Positions 48,470-61,500 of a stretch of 64,000 nt of DNA are shown piece by piece. Position 1 is the first letter of the stretch; each line of letters opens with the position of its first letter. The notes under the pieces were generated by a model. The model had not been told where the DNA came from and did no database searches. It saw only the letters and a program-made list of their open reading frames with translations. The DNA comes from Stereocaulon alpinum (Eukaryota; Ascomycota; Lecanoromycetes; Lecanorales; Stereocaulaceae). The stretch lies in the NCBI GenBank assembly GCA_018257865.1, contig JAEUBA010000038.1:1-64000 (forward strand), given 5' to 3'. A program made the position numbers and the translations under genes.

Positions 48470-49545
48470 TTAGACGTTCTTGTTCCCGTCTTTCAATGAC
48501 TGAAAGATCACGCTCCACAAATCATGGGCCGTCCCAAGGTAGTACGTCAGACTTACGTCCGCCATACTGGCTTCTGGGCCTCCAGCCATAGTCTCAAGCT
48601 GCGAGATCAGGTTCTCCAATCCGAAGGCCTTACCTACAGACTGAGTGCTAGTAGCTTCGGCCATGACGTGTACGACGTGGATATGGAAGTGGTAGTACGT
48701 AGGCTGGTCTGCATCGTCATGAGTCCAAGACTTCAAACACGCGGGCCAGAGAAAACCCACAGTGCACATAGAGCTTAAGCATATCTTTCTCTACTCCTGA
48801 ATCCCCGTACAGCTTCACAACCGCATCCAGGATCTTCTCCCTCATATGCCTAAGCCACTCGACATGTTTCTTTTTCAGATCCCTCAGACTCCAGATATCC
48901 CTCCTCTCAACCAAGGCAAGCAAGTGCAGACTCGTCAGCGTCTTCCTGTCCCAATTCAGATCCGGAGCAAGAAGGAACCTCTCATCTTCCCCGTCCTTGG
49001 AACCTTGCCCGGGATCCCGTAGAAGTACGTCCTCCTGTTCAGCGCGCCCTTCAATGATGTTGAACACCCAATTCAACCTCCCCTCATCTCTCATGCGCTG
49101 CATATATGGCCGTACATGGTTTTTGTAAATCTCAGGTGTCTCAGTCACCATACGCACGGTCTGCGGGGAGTATTTCTTGATATGTTTGTCCGTACATGGA
49201 TAGATGAGATTGAGCTTTAGGTCTGGAGGAGCACTTTCTGTAACGCCTGAGGAGGCGAGGTACCATCGGTAGATGTCATTGTCGCCTAAGTTGTTGATCT
49301 GTGTGAGGGTGGAATGGAAGGCTTGGAGTGTAGGGAGGTCAGAGGGGAACGCTGCGCGTTCGGCGGTCAGAATGGCAGGGGCGGAGTTGATGCTGCCGAG
49401 GAGGGTGACGCGGCGGCCATTCTGGTCTACGGGGGAGGGTATTAGTATAACGCACGCTTGAATGTCGGAGCTTTGGAGAACCTTGGTTAAGGACACGGTC
49501 AAGCTTGAATTGTCGAACTAGCTCCGCGGCGGCAGGCGCTTCCAT
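48470..49545 (-). CDS. Scavenger mRNA-decapping enzyme DcpS
   Basis: Three exons (49545-49482, 49426-48761, 48708-48470; introns 55 and 52 nt) encode 322 aa. Intron 1 has a TACTAAT-like branch site. The HIT-family catalytic triad lies in YHFHIHVVHV (His250, His252, His254), created across intron 2. Other DcpS blocks are NGRRVTLLGSINSAPAILT, NDIYRWYL, LNLIYPCTDKHIKKY, LNWDRKTLTSLHLLALVERR and GMADVSLTYYLG-like MADVSLTYYLG. DcpS hydrolyses m7GpppN left after 3'-to-5' mRNA decay. It is a homologue of yeast Dcs1 and human DcpS. Confidence 0.93.
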
Positions 49546-50025
49546 ATTGCCTTTCTTCTTACAGATGCCTGAACCTTACATCAAATTTCCGTGCATGTAG
49601 GTATGATAGATGAACATCTTCAAGGGTGCAACCATACCTTATTATCACTGCTCTCCTGTATTTCCTCAAACAAACAGATTGACATCAGCTGTTGGTTAGA
49701 GGACGGCAAAAGTTGATCACGGCACCCTGTATGCACGTTCCAAAACAAGCCATCCCAAGCAATAAACCCCTTGCCGGGCAGCCTCTTAGCCTTGTGGACA
49801 ACTCACAGCAAGATGCGCCATACCCTTTGGTTGGCTGTGGCGACCGCAGCACGTCTTCGATCGTAATTTGCAGTCTAGGAGAAGGCTGTGTTCACTGCAT
49901 ATCTAAGAGCTGACATCCGCAAAAGCGCATGTCTTTTTACACAATACTCGACTGTACCCTATTAGATTTTGGTTGTTTTCAGCAATGGTCGCCGCTTGCT
50001 TTGTATACCCACTTCATGGCCGGGA
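49546..50025. promoter_or_regulatory. Divergent promoter region, DcpS / NACHT-ankyrin gene
   Basis: 480 bp between two divergent start codons. No gene supported and no specific motif claimed. The reading frame of the + gene is open upstream to 49,969, so a start slightly upstream cannot be excluded. Confidence 0.4.
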
Positions 50026-52852
50026 ATGGATCCTATCACCGTTTCCGCTACCATCTCCAGCCTCATCATTGCCGTGGAACAGATCGTGGTGGTAATACAC
50101 AAGTACTGTAGCAGGGTCAAAGGCGCAAAGAAGGAAATCAACCGCTTGTGCAGCGAATTATTTGCATTGAAGGCTGCTTTGGAGCATGTGCGAATGAATC
50201 TTGAGAATGCCGACGACCAGCCTGGCTCCTACTCAGCATTCTATTCGCCACTTGTCCGAACGGATGAATTCCGCAGCACGCTTTCTACCACGGAATCTCT
50301 TATAAAAGATCTCACTACACGCTTTGAAGGAGCTCCAGGGCACGTGAACGCGGCTATGCACAGCCTGGCGTGGCCATGGAAAAAGGACAACATCCTGGAG
50401 GAAGTGCAGCGACTGGAGAGCTTGAAGTCGTACTTCATCCTTGCAACAACTACCGATAATCTGTGGGTATCCAGCTTCCGGTAATTTGAGACTTCTAAAG
50501 TCCCCAATCTAGGGAGCTTTCTAGAATGATATATCTCGAAGTTGGTTGCATCGCTCGAACGTTGAGTAGCCAGCAGCAGCACCTTGACATAAAAGCACAG
50601 AGTATTCCACTCAAAGAAATAATCTTTGATGGGGCGAAAGCTGACAAAACCCGAAGCTCAATTTCGAAAAGCTGTTATACAATGGTTGGCTCCGTTCGAC
50701 CCAACTCCATTGTACCGGACAGCTCTCGCTCAGGATCAAGCTGGTACTGGCCAGTGGTTCCTTGGCGGCCCTTTCAAGGAATGGTCATCGGGAGAGTCTG
50801 CAGCGGTTCTTTGGTTACAGGGCAAACGTATGTCGGCCCAGATTTTGCTCAGTCGTACTTGGTACTAATTTTCGCTAAGCTGGGAGTGGCAAGACTACCC
50901 TCTTGTGAGTCTAGACAAAAGTCTAGGATTTCTGGAAGTTTACTGACTGTATTGTTAGATCTGCTGCCATCCACGTGACCCAGTTGGCCAAAAATCACGG
51001 TGGCAGTTGTGCTAATGCCTATTTCTTTGGTTCTTTTACAGATCTATCATCTCAGGATCCATTGAATCTGTTCGGCTCACTCTTAGTCCAGCTGTGTAGC
51101 GTACATCCCAGCTTGTGGACTGACATTGACTCCCGGTACCGTGAAGAGATGGACGAAGATCCTGGAAGCTTATCGAAACTCAGCCTTAGCGAAGTGGAAG
51201 CTATGCTCGACACTATCTGCAAGAAGCTGCCAAAAGTACACTTTTTCTTAGATGCTCTGAACGAGACCGAAGAATCAGCTTCCATACTCTCCACTTTATG
51301 GAGACTTACTAAGAGCAATAAGAATTTGCAGATCATGGTCTCTAGTACAGAAGACCCAAGTAGGGCTACAGAGCCAGTACCTTTGCCACTGTTCACTGTT
51401 TCGATGTCGTCTTCTCTGTTAGCCACCGATATCGAAACATATGTGGAATTCTGGCTTGGCCACTACGAAGGGCTTCGCAACCTGCCATCTCATTTGAAGG
51501 ATGATATCAAGGCCAAACTTCTCTCGCGCGCTGACGGCATGTAAGTGGGGTAATCGGTTGTTGCTAGCGCATAAAGGCTCACGACGCGTAGGTTCAGATG
51601 GGTACAATGCCAGCTACAGTCGCTCGTGCGACAGAGAACAGCATTCGCAGTACAGGCCGCTTTAGATGTAGTCCCTACTACGTTGGAGCAGACCTACTGC
51701 AACAATCTTCTCAGGATAGCCAAGGAAGACCGGCAGTTAGCCAAGGAGGCTTTCTTGTGGCTAGCTTTTTCTATACGGCCATTAAAGTTCACTGAACTTT
51801 GTGAGGCCGCAATCGTGAATGAGAGACATTCGTCTATCAACGAAGATGCTCGAATTCTTCGACCGAATGATCTTCTGCAGATGTGTTCAAGCTTAGTGGA
51901 CTATAACCCGAAAGAAGAGAACATCGTGCTGGCACACTCATCTGTTAGGGAATATTTGACCTCTCAGCAGATTAGACAAAGCGAGGCCTGCGAATTCTTT
52001 ATTGATGCTGCTACGGCGCACACTATCCTAACTCGCAAATGTGTAAACTATCTATGCTCTTCGGATCTTGCAATTGGCTACTGCGATACTCCCAAAGAAC
52101 TGGCCGACAGATACGAACGTTGGCCATTACTGGCATACGCCTTCCACAGCTGGCAAACACATGCTCAACACCTTGAAGGGGCGGAAATTGACAATCTCAC
52201 AAAAAGGATCCTTCTTCAATTTTTTGACACTATTGACAATCCCCGCGGCGGCAACTATGGTGCGTATGTTCAAGCTTGGCTGCCGTTTGAGCCTTTCAGC
52301 ATCGAGAACACGACTCCGCTACACCACGCAGCTCGTTTTGGAAACAAAACGTTAGTTAAGATGATACTCGCCAAACAAGGTGTTGCAAAGCTGGACCTAC
52401 GTGGTGGGCGAGGAGGTTTCACGCCCCTGAACGTCGCATGCAACTTCGGTTTTGTCGAAGTGGCTCAGATCTTGCTCGCAGCCGGAGCTAGTGTGCACGG
52501 AACGAATAAAAATGGCGACTGCGCATTGCAATCGCCGCTTATGCAAGGACTGGCGACTGTTGTCGAGTTATTGCTCGATCATGGCGCTGATCCTAACTTC
52601 AGGAATCGCAGGGGTCACGCGCCTCTTTATCATGCTATTCAAGGCAGAGACGAAGCTTGCTGTGCGGCGTTGGTGCGAGCTGGCGCCAATACCACCAGTG
52701 TCGATGGGAAAGGGTTGGATGTCATTACTATACCGAGAATGACTCACGAGCTAGGAGAGAAACATTCAGATGGTGGTGATGGGAAGAGAGAAATCAAGGA
52801 AGGTCGACTGTTCTGGGCCGTAACCTTAGGGCGTACGACACCGTCTAAGTAA
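50026..52852 (+). CDS. NACHT-ankyrin STAND protein (fungal NLR-like)
   Basis: Six exons (50026-50462, 50513-50601, 50657-50827, 50880-50904, 50959-51540, 51592-52852; introns 50-55 nt) give 854 aa in one frame. Residues 1-160 form the helical N-terminal domain often seen before fungal NACHT modules (MDPITVSATISSLI, ALKAALEHV). WLAPFDP and GTGQWFLGGPFKEW lead to Walker A, GKPGSGKTTLLSAA at about 231-244, assembled across two introns and a 25-nt micro-exon. HFFLDALNE at about 342 is the Walker B region. DGMFRWVQCQL, LEQTY and VLAHSSVREYL follow. Ankyrin repeats run from about 650 to 800 (TTPLHHAARFGN, FTPLNVACNFGFVEVAQILL, HAPLYHAIQGRDEACCAAL). Proteins of this class act in heterokaryon incompatibility or non-self sensing; that role is inference here. 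Confidence 0.9.
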
Positions 52853-53369
52853 AGGCCGAGTCTTAAGGACGATGTTATGCCCTCGACTTGACTTAGATAG
52901 AAACCACGGCGATATCTCGCTCGAATTGTGAGGGTTGGGAAACAACACACCACTTGGAAGCTGTAGTAGTAGTTAGTCAAATACCCAGTGCCAGCCAAAA
53001 CTATTCAACGTCTGATAATCCATCAGTTTCCGACATTGCTTCACGTTCACACTTACGTCGATATAAGAAGGGATTTCATTGCCTTGCGGGTGGAGGCCCC
53101 CACAAGCAATCCCATAAGCGGGCCCCATAGCATAAGCGTACCGTACCTTATTAGGGCTCTCTTGGGCGTCTCCGGGAGCCACGTTTCCGGGCCTGTTTTG
53201 GGGTGGTACGGTATGATGCGACACCTCTGGCTCTGACAACCCTCTTATCGATAACGGAAAGTGATGACTTTCCAGGCTCTATTCCATGCTCGCAACAGCT
53301 CGTATTTGCTTCATGCATACTCAATGACTCTTGATTCGTGTAGAACTTGCTATCCTACCTACTGCGATC
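52853..53369. other. Intergenic, no gene recognised
   Basis: 517 bp between two genes in the same orientation. It must contain the NACHT gene 3' end and the next promoter. No motif or RNA gene seen. Confidence 0.4.
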
Positions 53370-54586
53370 ATGGCTAGAACACTGCCATGGCTGAAGAACA
53401 CAGCCACAAGTACAGCACAGCCCTCCAAGCCCCGCCCAAGCAAGCGGCAGCGAACACTCGACCCACCCTCAGAACCGGAGAACAGCACCGCTCCTCGCGC
53501 TGTAGCAGCAAAGAAGAAGCAAGCATATTCAAGAGCGGGTCCGTACATGATCTCTTGCACTTCAACGCGCCTAGCTAACACTCCGCAGACCGCACACCAA
53601 CAACCTCTCCACCCCCCGCGCCCCCACCAACATCACCTCTCCGCCCCGGCCTCAACGCAGACGACATCTACATAATGGTCGAAGACGAATTCCTCTCCAC
53701 CGCACGCCTATTCACCGCGCATCTTCACCATGCTGAATATATCCGGCTTAAGAACGAAGCCAAGAAGCGGAATGTAGATGGAATCGAGAGGCCAATTGAT
53801 TCCATTACCGAGATGAGAGCTGAGACGCGGAAGAAAAAGGAGGCTGAGAGGCAGGAAGTTAGGGCGAAAGCTGCTGTGGACAAAGCTGTGCCGGCGGCGA
53901 GAAGGGGGAAGGGAGAGGGCAGTGGGAGTAGTGAGAGTGATTCCGAAGAGGGAGAACGAAACGATGATCCATGGCAGGGCACACAACTACAGCGCTTCAT
54001 GACTACGAGTCCGCGCAAGACACTGGCGGGCTTGACGGGGCTGCAGGGCGTGGTTTCGTATACGCGTGCTGCAGCAGGGTTGGCAAGAGCAGAGAAACGA
54101 ACTTCGTTGAACGCGCAAACTACGCCTACGAAGAAGGCTGGGAGAACAGATAGGAATGGCAAAGTGGTGGATGATGAGACGGATGAAGATACTGATGATT
54201 TGGATGCGCCGACCTACAAGAAGACGACTTCACGAGGCACAGCGCCTGAAGAAAAGACTTCTTCCCTACCAAAGCACAAAGCACATAACCACCCACCTAA
54301 AACCAAACGACCATCCCCGTCCCGCCCACCCCCACATCGCGCATTCCTCGACGTAACGCTCATCCCGCCTACCCCTCACTCTTCCAAACCACCCATCAAA
54401 GAGAAACCACAACCACAACCATCCCCCGAACCCCCAATAACCCACGAACCACGCGATGAAACACAAGCTGCAAGAGAACGTCTTGAAGCAAGACGAAAAG
54501 CGAAAGCTAGGCGGGAGAGGATGGAGAAGGCTAAGAAGGAGAGTACAGGGGTGGCAGTTGATGAGATACCTGTTTTTCTGGTTTGA
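53370..54586 (+). CDS. Conserved fungal basic/acidic low-complexity protein
   Basis: Two exons (53370-53538 and 53589-54586; intron 50 nt) give 388 aa. The first exon starts MARTLPWLKN and has a nuclear-localisation-like KPRPSKRQR. After the intron a Pro-rich stretch leads to GLNADDIYIMVEDEFLSTA, the best-conserved block, then a coiled, Lys/Glu-rich part. DPWQGTQLQRFMTTSPRKTL and a SYTRAAAGLARAEKR block lie mid-protein. The tail is Pro-rich with a basic coiled-coil (ARERLEARRKAKARRERM). The MARTLPWL start and VEDEFLSTA block look like a family shared among filamentous ascomycetes, but I cannot name a function. Nuclear location is inferred from composition. Confidence 0.75.
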
Positions 54587-56344
54587 GTGGGAGGTTATGG
54601 GGAGGAGTTTGGATCGAGATACCCGTCTAGCGGTTTTGGATAGGTTGGGGTTTTGATTTGGGGTGATATCACAGCGATCGCCAATTAGGAGTGAAGGCAT
54701 TCACGCATGGTTCAATTCCATGCTCGAGGTTCAAGATAGGGCGCTTCACCGGGGTAAAGGATCAGCCCAGCAAGATGACTCCTGAGTCTGTGATGAAGTC
54801 TAGGAAAAGCCAAGATTGAGGCTCAATACCTCAGAAATATCCTAATACCTCCAGGAGTCGAGCCGACAATGGTGGGAAAGTTGGGTTCTTTTCCCGCGAA
54901 GCGCGACAGTATCGCCAACACCTGAACGTAGTGTGATACTAAGTGCCAGCCCAAAGCCCTGGAAATATAGTGACATCATGAAAACTGAGAGCCAAATTCC
55001 TCAAGATTTGCGGTCATCGTTACGCAAAGTGTGGCAGAACCATGGGATTTTGGTCTCTCGTCGCTGGAAGTTCAGCTGTTGTCTTGCGAAGTACGACATT
55101 ATTAACATTACTTAAGCCGATGATTATCGTTGTTTTAGGTCATTGTGCCACAGAATACTCCAGTATCGCCACCACCTAAGCCCAGACCGGTACGATTCCT
55201 AAGGGTAGTATAGATCATTAGATCTCCATGCTCTCAGCTTATCAACATTATCCAGTTCTGGCTCACTAGGAAGAGGAATGGGCCACCGGATAGTTATTGT
55301 GTTGGGTCAGTATCAGCTCTTGATACTATATGTGTCGCTCGAAAGGTTGGACATCTGTCATTATCTTTGGGGCCTTTGCCATGCATGATAGGAATCATGC
55401 AACTGTACCCTTCTTAATTCCACTGTAGAGGTCAAGACGTATAATTGCGTTTCAACAGGGGCATCTGTGTTTCCTGCAGCCACTTTTCCAATATTGTTGC
55501 CAGTCAGGCTGAGCCAGGTGCGTCGTTATCGAGACATCCATTCTTGTGGATTCTGACGTTTTTCCAATGGAGAACAGAACTGAACAGTAGCTGAAAGACG
55601 ACCATCAGCTCCCTCTGTTCTCGTTATACCTGCCAGTGCAATGCTCTACCTCCTGTGGTGCCGACAGCTTTGGAAGGCTGAGAAAATGCATGGATGATCA
55701 TATCGCCATAAGTATCAAACAACATCGACCACCATGCTTCAAGATTATAATGCTCTCATCAGTGCAGTCTATTACCAATCACAGAAGCACACTGACCCAG
55801 ATGTTCATACTGGTTCATGTTGCTTTGTTCATACCCTAAGACATTTCCTGCACTTACCCCATCATGTCCTCAACACCACAGGCTGGTGATGAGCCACCAC
55901 ATAGCCAACATGGAAGCTCCGGTCTTCCATAGCAACACAACGCTGTCTGGACACATCTCGCTTTCCGTTGCCACGCTTACGTACGCCAATATAAACACCA
56001 ATTTCCGGGCAACAGAACGCGTACGAAATCTTTGCAGCCTCAACCCACCACCACACTCATCTATCAACAAACATCCACACCACTGGCTTCTTCGATATCT
56101 TCAAGGATACCCTAATCCAGACACTTCAACAGACTCGTAGACGACCCTGTAATAATATCCGGCATCATGTCCGGAGTGCTGTACAGGTGGGAGGTACGTC
56201 CCGATAATGCTTCCGCCCGGTGATCTTAAGTCACTTTGAGATGTCGCTAACGTGATTGCTGTAGGAGCACAATCATGGATTGGGTATGATGCATCAACAC
56301 CCAAAGACAAGCTTAAACAAGTCATTCCAATCAGTCACTAATTA
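54587..56344. other. Intergenic; may hold 5' exons of the next gene
   Basis: 1.76 kb without a recognisable gene. The last ~250 bp contain possible short 5' exons of the downstream gene (for example around 56,100-56,190), but their splice phases could not be settled. A tRNA-like B-box (GGTTCAATTCC at about 54,710) has no matching A-box or acceptor stem. Confidence 0.35.
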
Positions 56345-58197
56345 GTAATGCAGAGCACAAGTGTGGGACATGCGCCACTCCTCTAGCCTCACCCCGGGCG
56401 AAGAAAACCTGCTTCGGTATCCACGAAGAAGCCTGCACCAGGTATCATAAGACTCTGTTCTACGTCGGTAAGCAGTTGGTTGTTCATCTTTACTACAGGG
56501 CACCCGCTGACGTTTGTGATTGCAGGACAGTCCAACCACTGTGACGCGTAAGTCCAGCCGAGACACCGCTGTCCGGATACCAGCAGTGCTAACTTATGCC
56601 TAGCTGTCACAAAACCATCGAACTTCATGATAAGAGGCATCGCGAGATTGCTGCACTTATTCAAAGCATTGAAAGTCTTGATGGACTTGACACCAACGCT
56701 CACTTACTCAAAGACAGAGACAGGAAGAACAGAAGACCAGACTCTAACGAGGGCAGTCAGGAGCGCGAGACAGATTGGAATGACGAATCCGTCACACTGA
56801 ATGAGGACGAAACGGACGAAAGGATAGCGCACTGCCATGCTGATGCTCGCAAAGCCGCAAAAGCTGAAAGGAGGACCGCGAAGAACCAGAGCCGCGTCAA
56901 AGTCCTCACTCAAGAGGACCTCGACAACGTACAAGACAGTCTTCATCCCGAAGCCAACAAGAAGCAGGCAAACCACTGGATGAAGAACGGACAAGGCCTC
57001 ACAAACAACAAGATCATCGAGGACAACATCGCCTTCCGCAAAAGCAACTCCACGTATTCCATTTTCCGGCAAGCCAAGAAACTCGCCAAAGCAAGTGACC
57101 CCAAAAGGCAGCCTGGCATGACGATGGAGGAAGAAGAAGCCATCCTCAACCCCATCATGGCAAGCCTCGGTCTCAACACCAACCCGACAAAGCCTACCAG
57201 AGAGCGTAAGTCATTGTACAACAAGCTGCGCACGGCCATCATAGACGACCTCGTCGCCATAGACAACGAACAAGCCGAGACCATGCAGCGCATGGCTGGG
57301 TACTGGCGTTACGCTAACAGGCGCACATACAATGAAATGGTCAAGAACAACGAGCTATGGGACTGGGCCACAGGCCAGAAGCTGCCCGAGGTCTCGGAGC
57401 TGGGTTGCATCGACGAAGACGAAGAAGACGACGAAGACGAAAACGAGGGCTCCGAATCAGCCATCAACCCACCCAATGTCTCCAGCATAGAAAGCTACGA
57501 TGACGACTATGACCAAGAGGCACTTACCAAATTCGCCCGAGACCGTCTGCACAAGGCCCTAGTAGCCAAACTCCCATCAAGCCTGACCTCCCCCATCAAC
57601 TCTCCCAACCGCACACCCGGCTCAAGCGCAACATCCCCCGACGCAGACGACGACAGCTTCTGGAACAACCAAGACCCATCTTCCCTCGACCCATCACCCA
57701 ACCTAACAAACACAGTCCATCGCAAAGCACTCGCCCCCAAACCCCCAACCATAAACCCATCCCCCTTCTCCGGCAAACCAGACCGCCGCTCCCCCTCCAA
57801 AGCCATCCTAATCCACGACGCCTCACCACCACCAGCACAAGAAACCTCGCAACAACAACGCCCCCTCCGCCCCTTCGTCCCGCTAGGAACAACGATCCTC
57901 CCTCACGCCACGGACCTAGGAAATCGCTACGGCCACCTGGACAACGACATCCCGGCCCCTTCCGAAGAGAGGAAACCTAATCCTAGTCCTGGTCCTGGTC
58001 CGCGGAAATTTGGGGTCTTGGTTATTCCGAAAATGCCTGAGATGGCTGAGTGTGGGGTTGAAGAGGGGTGGGTGGTGACGGGGGGGAAGGGGGGGCGGTT
58101 TCCGGTGCTGGGTAAGGGGAAGGAGAGGGGGAATGGGGAGAAGGTGGGGGTGGGGGGTGGGATGGATTTTGCGGGGGCTGCGAGGGGGGGGTTGTGA
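56345..58197 (+). CDS. Conserved fungal protein with N-terminal zinc-binding motif (5' end unresolved)
   Basis: Supported exons are about 56345-56467, 56526-56547 (22 nt) and 56604-58197, with GT-AG introns of 58 and 56 nt. Joined, the start reads EHKCGTCATPLASPRAKK, CFGIHEEACTRYHKTLFY and QSNHCDACHKTIELHDKRH: paired Cys motifs (CGTC, CDAC plus His) suggest a zinc-binding module. The main exon (about 531 codons) has an acidic and basic charged region, LTQEDLDNVQDSLHPEANKK, a conserved-looking RQAKKLAKASDPKR, KSLYNKLRTAIIDDL and MQRMAGYWRYANRRTYNEM, then a long Ser/Pro-rich, probably disordered tail ending in a Gly-rich segment. I do not recognise the family. The start codon and any earlier exons remain unknown. 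Confidence 0.65.
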
Positions 58198-58534
58198 GTA
58201 AGGGGTTGGGGGGGTTCATGCGGTGTTGTTGTTATTGTTAGATGTGGATAGAGGTGATTCATGCGGATTTTGAGATACTCCACTCAGGTTAGGTTAGGTT
58301 AGGTTAGGTTAGGTCATAAATAGAACAGGAAAAGTCATGCGATTTGATGTTTGTTGCTGTCAAAGTGTTAGTGAAACGCGTGATGTTTGATGTTCATGCC
58401 AGCAGCGAAATTTAATTCATGGGTTCATCAGTCTCGGAACCAGAGGCGAGATCGGGTCTAGCTTGTTGAAAGCCTAGCTCCTGCCACAATCTCGTCATCA
58501 AATTGACAGAAAGTGCCAGCTACGACCGTCATGT
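58198..58534. other. Convergent 3' region with a TTAGG array
   Basis: 337 bp between two convergent genes. It holds an uninterrupted (AGGTT)n array at 58,286-58,314, five full units plus AGGT. No gene recognised. Confidence 0.6.
58286..58314 (+). repeat. TTAGG pentamer array (29 bp)
   Basis: AGGTT is repeated five times, followed by AGGT. The unit differs from the TTAGGG hexamer usual for fungal telomeres, so it is best read as a microsatellite. Confidence 0.85.
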
Positions 58535-61500
58535 CTACTTGCTATCACGAACCAAGCGGGCACCGCACCAAGCATAGGGATAGTTTCGCTGGTACCAATT
58601 GACACTTGTACCGAGTTAGTGTTATTTTCTTACGTTGGCGAACGTGACTTACAAAGTCTTGCGTCCGGCTACTCGTGGATGTGTCGCCCAAGATCCGCCG
58701 AGCACAATGTTGTGTTTTCCATCAAAGAAATCATCTAACAGCAATCAGCTCGTCGAGCAATGACGGATATATACCCAAGGCACAGTTACCTGTGTAGACC
58801 GGATACAGCTTCATGGGCTCGAAACCCTCGTATCTCTCCAGCGCCGAGCTTGTCCATTCCCAGACTCCGCCCATGTCGCCACGTCCTGACAATCTATTGC
58901 CGTTCTGTGTGACAGGCATTGGGTGAAAGTGCTTGAAGCCAACGTTGCAGCCTTCAAGATCAGTGAAAAGCTGATAGGGATCGACACTTTGCTCGGCGCC
59001 AGAGGCGCCTTTATGCGAAGGGTGTGATGGGGGTGAGATCTCAATTCCGTTATTGGACAAATGTCTTTTCAATCGTAAGCCCAGCAAGAACTAGATAAAG
59101 GGGTGAGAATCCTACCCATTGACCGCAGAGACTTTCTTTGTGACAATGCTGTCAGTATGCTTGTTCTTGTTGATATCGACGTAGTTGTAGATACTGCGAG
59201 CTTCATCTACTGTAGGAATGCGTCCGTTCATCCATTCCGCGCACCGAGCAAGCTCGTCGTAGGAGGCGAAGATTGGCCAATCCAGGGCATATTTCAGCGG
59301 AACAGGGCCATAAACTGTCCTAACGAATTTGCCATTCAGATATGCGTCAGTCAACAGCGGACTGTCTCCGTTCAGATAGACTCCATTGCCGTTGACGCTT
59401 GGCTCTTGAGAGTGGTATCCGTTGCTGTCAGAGGAGATCCAGGAAGCCGGGATCTTATCCTGATTGGTATGATCGAGGAAACGTGCATAATCCTCATTAG
59501 TAAGCGGCCGTGCCTGCGCTTCGAAAGCTGGCACATCAACGGAACGCCGAGGCTTCTCGTTGTCCCAACCAAAGTACCGATCAGGACCCTCATCATTCTC
59601 CGGATCATCCATGCCTACGCTGATTGTGCTTGCAGGCACCTTGATCCACTCATTTGGTACGGCAGCTTTTCGTGCTTGCTTCGCCAAGATCTCGAAGTCC
59701 GGAACCACCCCAGGAGGACGTGTCTTGTCGCTTTGCAAAAGCATGTACAATAGTGTTTCCAGATGCATGACTGTTCACTGCGTATTAGGCTTTCTGAGGT
59801 GTAAAGATGAGAAATGCGACAGGTTTTTACCTTCATGCTCAACTCCAATCCATATAGCCCTTCCGATCCTACGGTCTGTCTCAGCTGATCCCTTTTGGTA
59901 TAGCGATCTCGCTCTGACCCGAACACGCTCCTGGTAACCAAGGATTTCATCGATGGGAGGCCATTCAGCTGGGATCTCGCTGTGTGCATGGCAATCTTCT
60001 GGATTATCTACGTCTGGATCAATACCTCGCTCGAACATCTTATGATAAAAGCTTGGCTCAGTTGGAGCATCCCCGGTAGCCCTTGTAAGATGAGCATCGA
60101 AAAAGGCAGGAATATGTCCCAAGTAGAACAAACAGCAATTACGGAGCTTTATTGGCTTCGAAAGCAGCTCCTGCTCTGGGATCATCTGTCGCGTGACCAG
60201 ATCCCAGGCTGCCCATAGCAATTCCAATTCATGAAGTCCCGGTACCGGCTGGGCGGCATATTCGTCTGCCTTGAGTGGGATGGTGAGGCTTGATTTAGAG
60301 ACGAGGTGCAAATCTGTAGCCATATCGGTAAGAAAGTGGTGGACTTTGATTTTCCGAAAAGTCATTTGGAGCAAACAGTCAAGTACCAATGTTATGAGCT
60401 ACCACGACAGATGACGTAATATGACACCCGGGAAACCCCGTTACCGAGAGCATTGTGATTAGTGTAGAGTAGCATGGCGAATGGCTGTAGAGAGAGTGTG
60501 AAGTGGCGATGTGGAGGATAAGTTATCTTGACAAATGCGCGCTACGGATGAAATCCACTTACGGTATTCGTTGAGTCTGTTACCGAATCTCGCCTGTTCC
60601 ATTAACCCTGCATGCTGCCAGAGCTCCCCACTTTGCAGCAAAGAGTACTTGTAGCTTTCCTCGAATCGAATCCTCTCACCAACCTGAATAAGCGTTCCGT
60701 CAATCACGACATCCCTGACAGGGACATAAAATGCCTGATGGCGACCAGCATCTTCATCATATTCTCCAATGACTTTCCAATCGCTCTTGCTGAAGACTTT
60801 CTTCCCAAGGAGCCTGTTGGCATGGGCTAAGCCATTGAGATCGAACTCGTAAGTCTTGCCCTCTCTGTCATTGTAGGCCCGGTGGACTTTCTCTTTGTCT
60901 TGGCAAGCGTCGATGCCTATCAACATACGATCTTGGCTATTCAAGACTTGCGAAAAGCCATTCAAAAAGGTGGCGGCTTCGGGTCGAGTAAGGTTGCCAA
61001 TGGAGGAACCCATCCAGAGGATGCATTTCGGCTTCTCCAGATTTCCGGGCTTCCTCAGCCAGGCCAGTCCGTCGTCGTAAGTTCCAAAAAGTCCGTGGCA
61101 ATGAACGTGCTGGTATACACCACCTATTTGGGCGAGCGTTCGCTCCAGCTCTGATCTTGATAGATCCAATGCATAGTAATCAATGTCCTTTCTGGCCCTC
61201 TCGAAAGCCTGCAACAAGATGTTGACTTTGCGTAGGTTGCTATGGGATGATTAGTATCTGTAAACTTAGCACGTACTCGAGTTGTCATTGCTCGAAGCGC
61301 TCGGAGTCATTGCTCCCTGTAACAGGCATACCCGCTTCCCAATTCAATAACCAGAGATCCTGCACGGATTTGTTGCGCAATTTCGTCCGCATGACTGTTA
61401 AGCACTTGAATCTCAGCGTTCGTCAGATAGTATTCGTCGAGGTAAGTGATGTCCTCGAACAGCTTCAAGCCCTGCTGGTTATAGAGCAGAAGTATAGGAA

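Noticed and set aside
54690..54735. tRNA-like T arm (GCATG-GTTCAATTC-CATGC)
   Set aside because: It has a good B-box and a perfect 5-bp stem, but no A-box, anticodon arm or matching acceptor stem within 90 bp upstream.
57507..58283. Long minus-strand frames opposite the 56-58 kb gene
   Set aside because: They are antisense to Pro/Gly-rich low-complexity coding sequence, with no recognisable motif.
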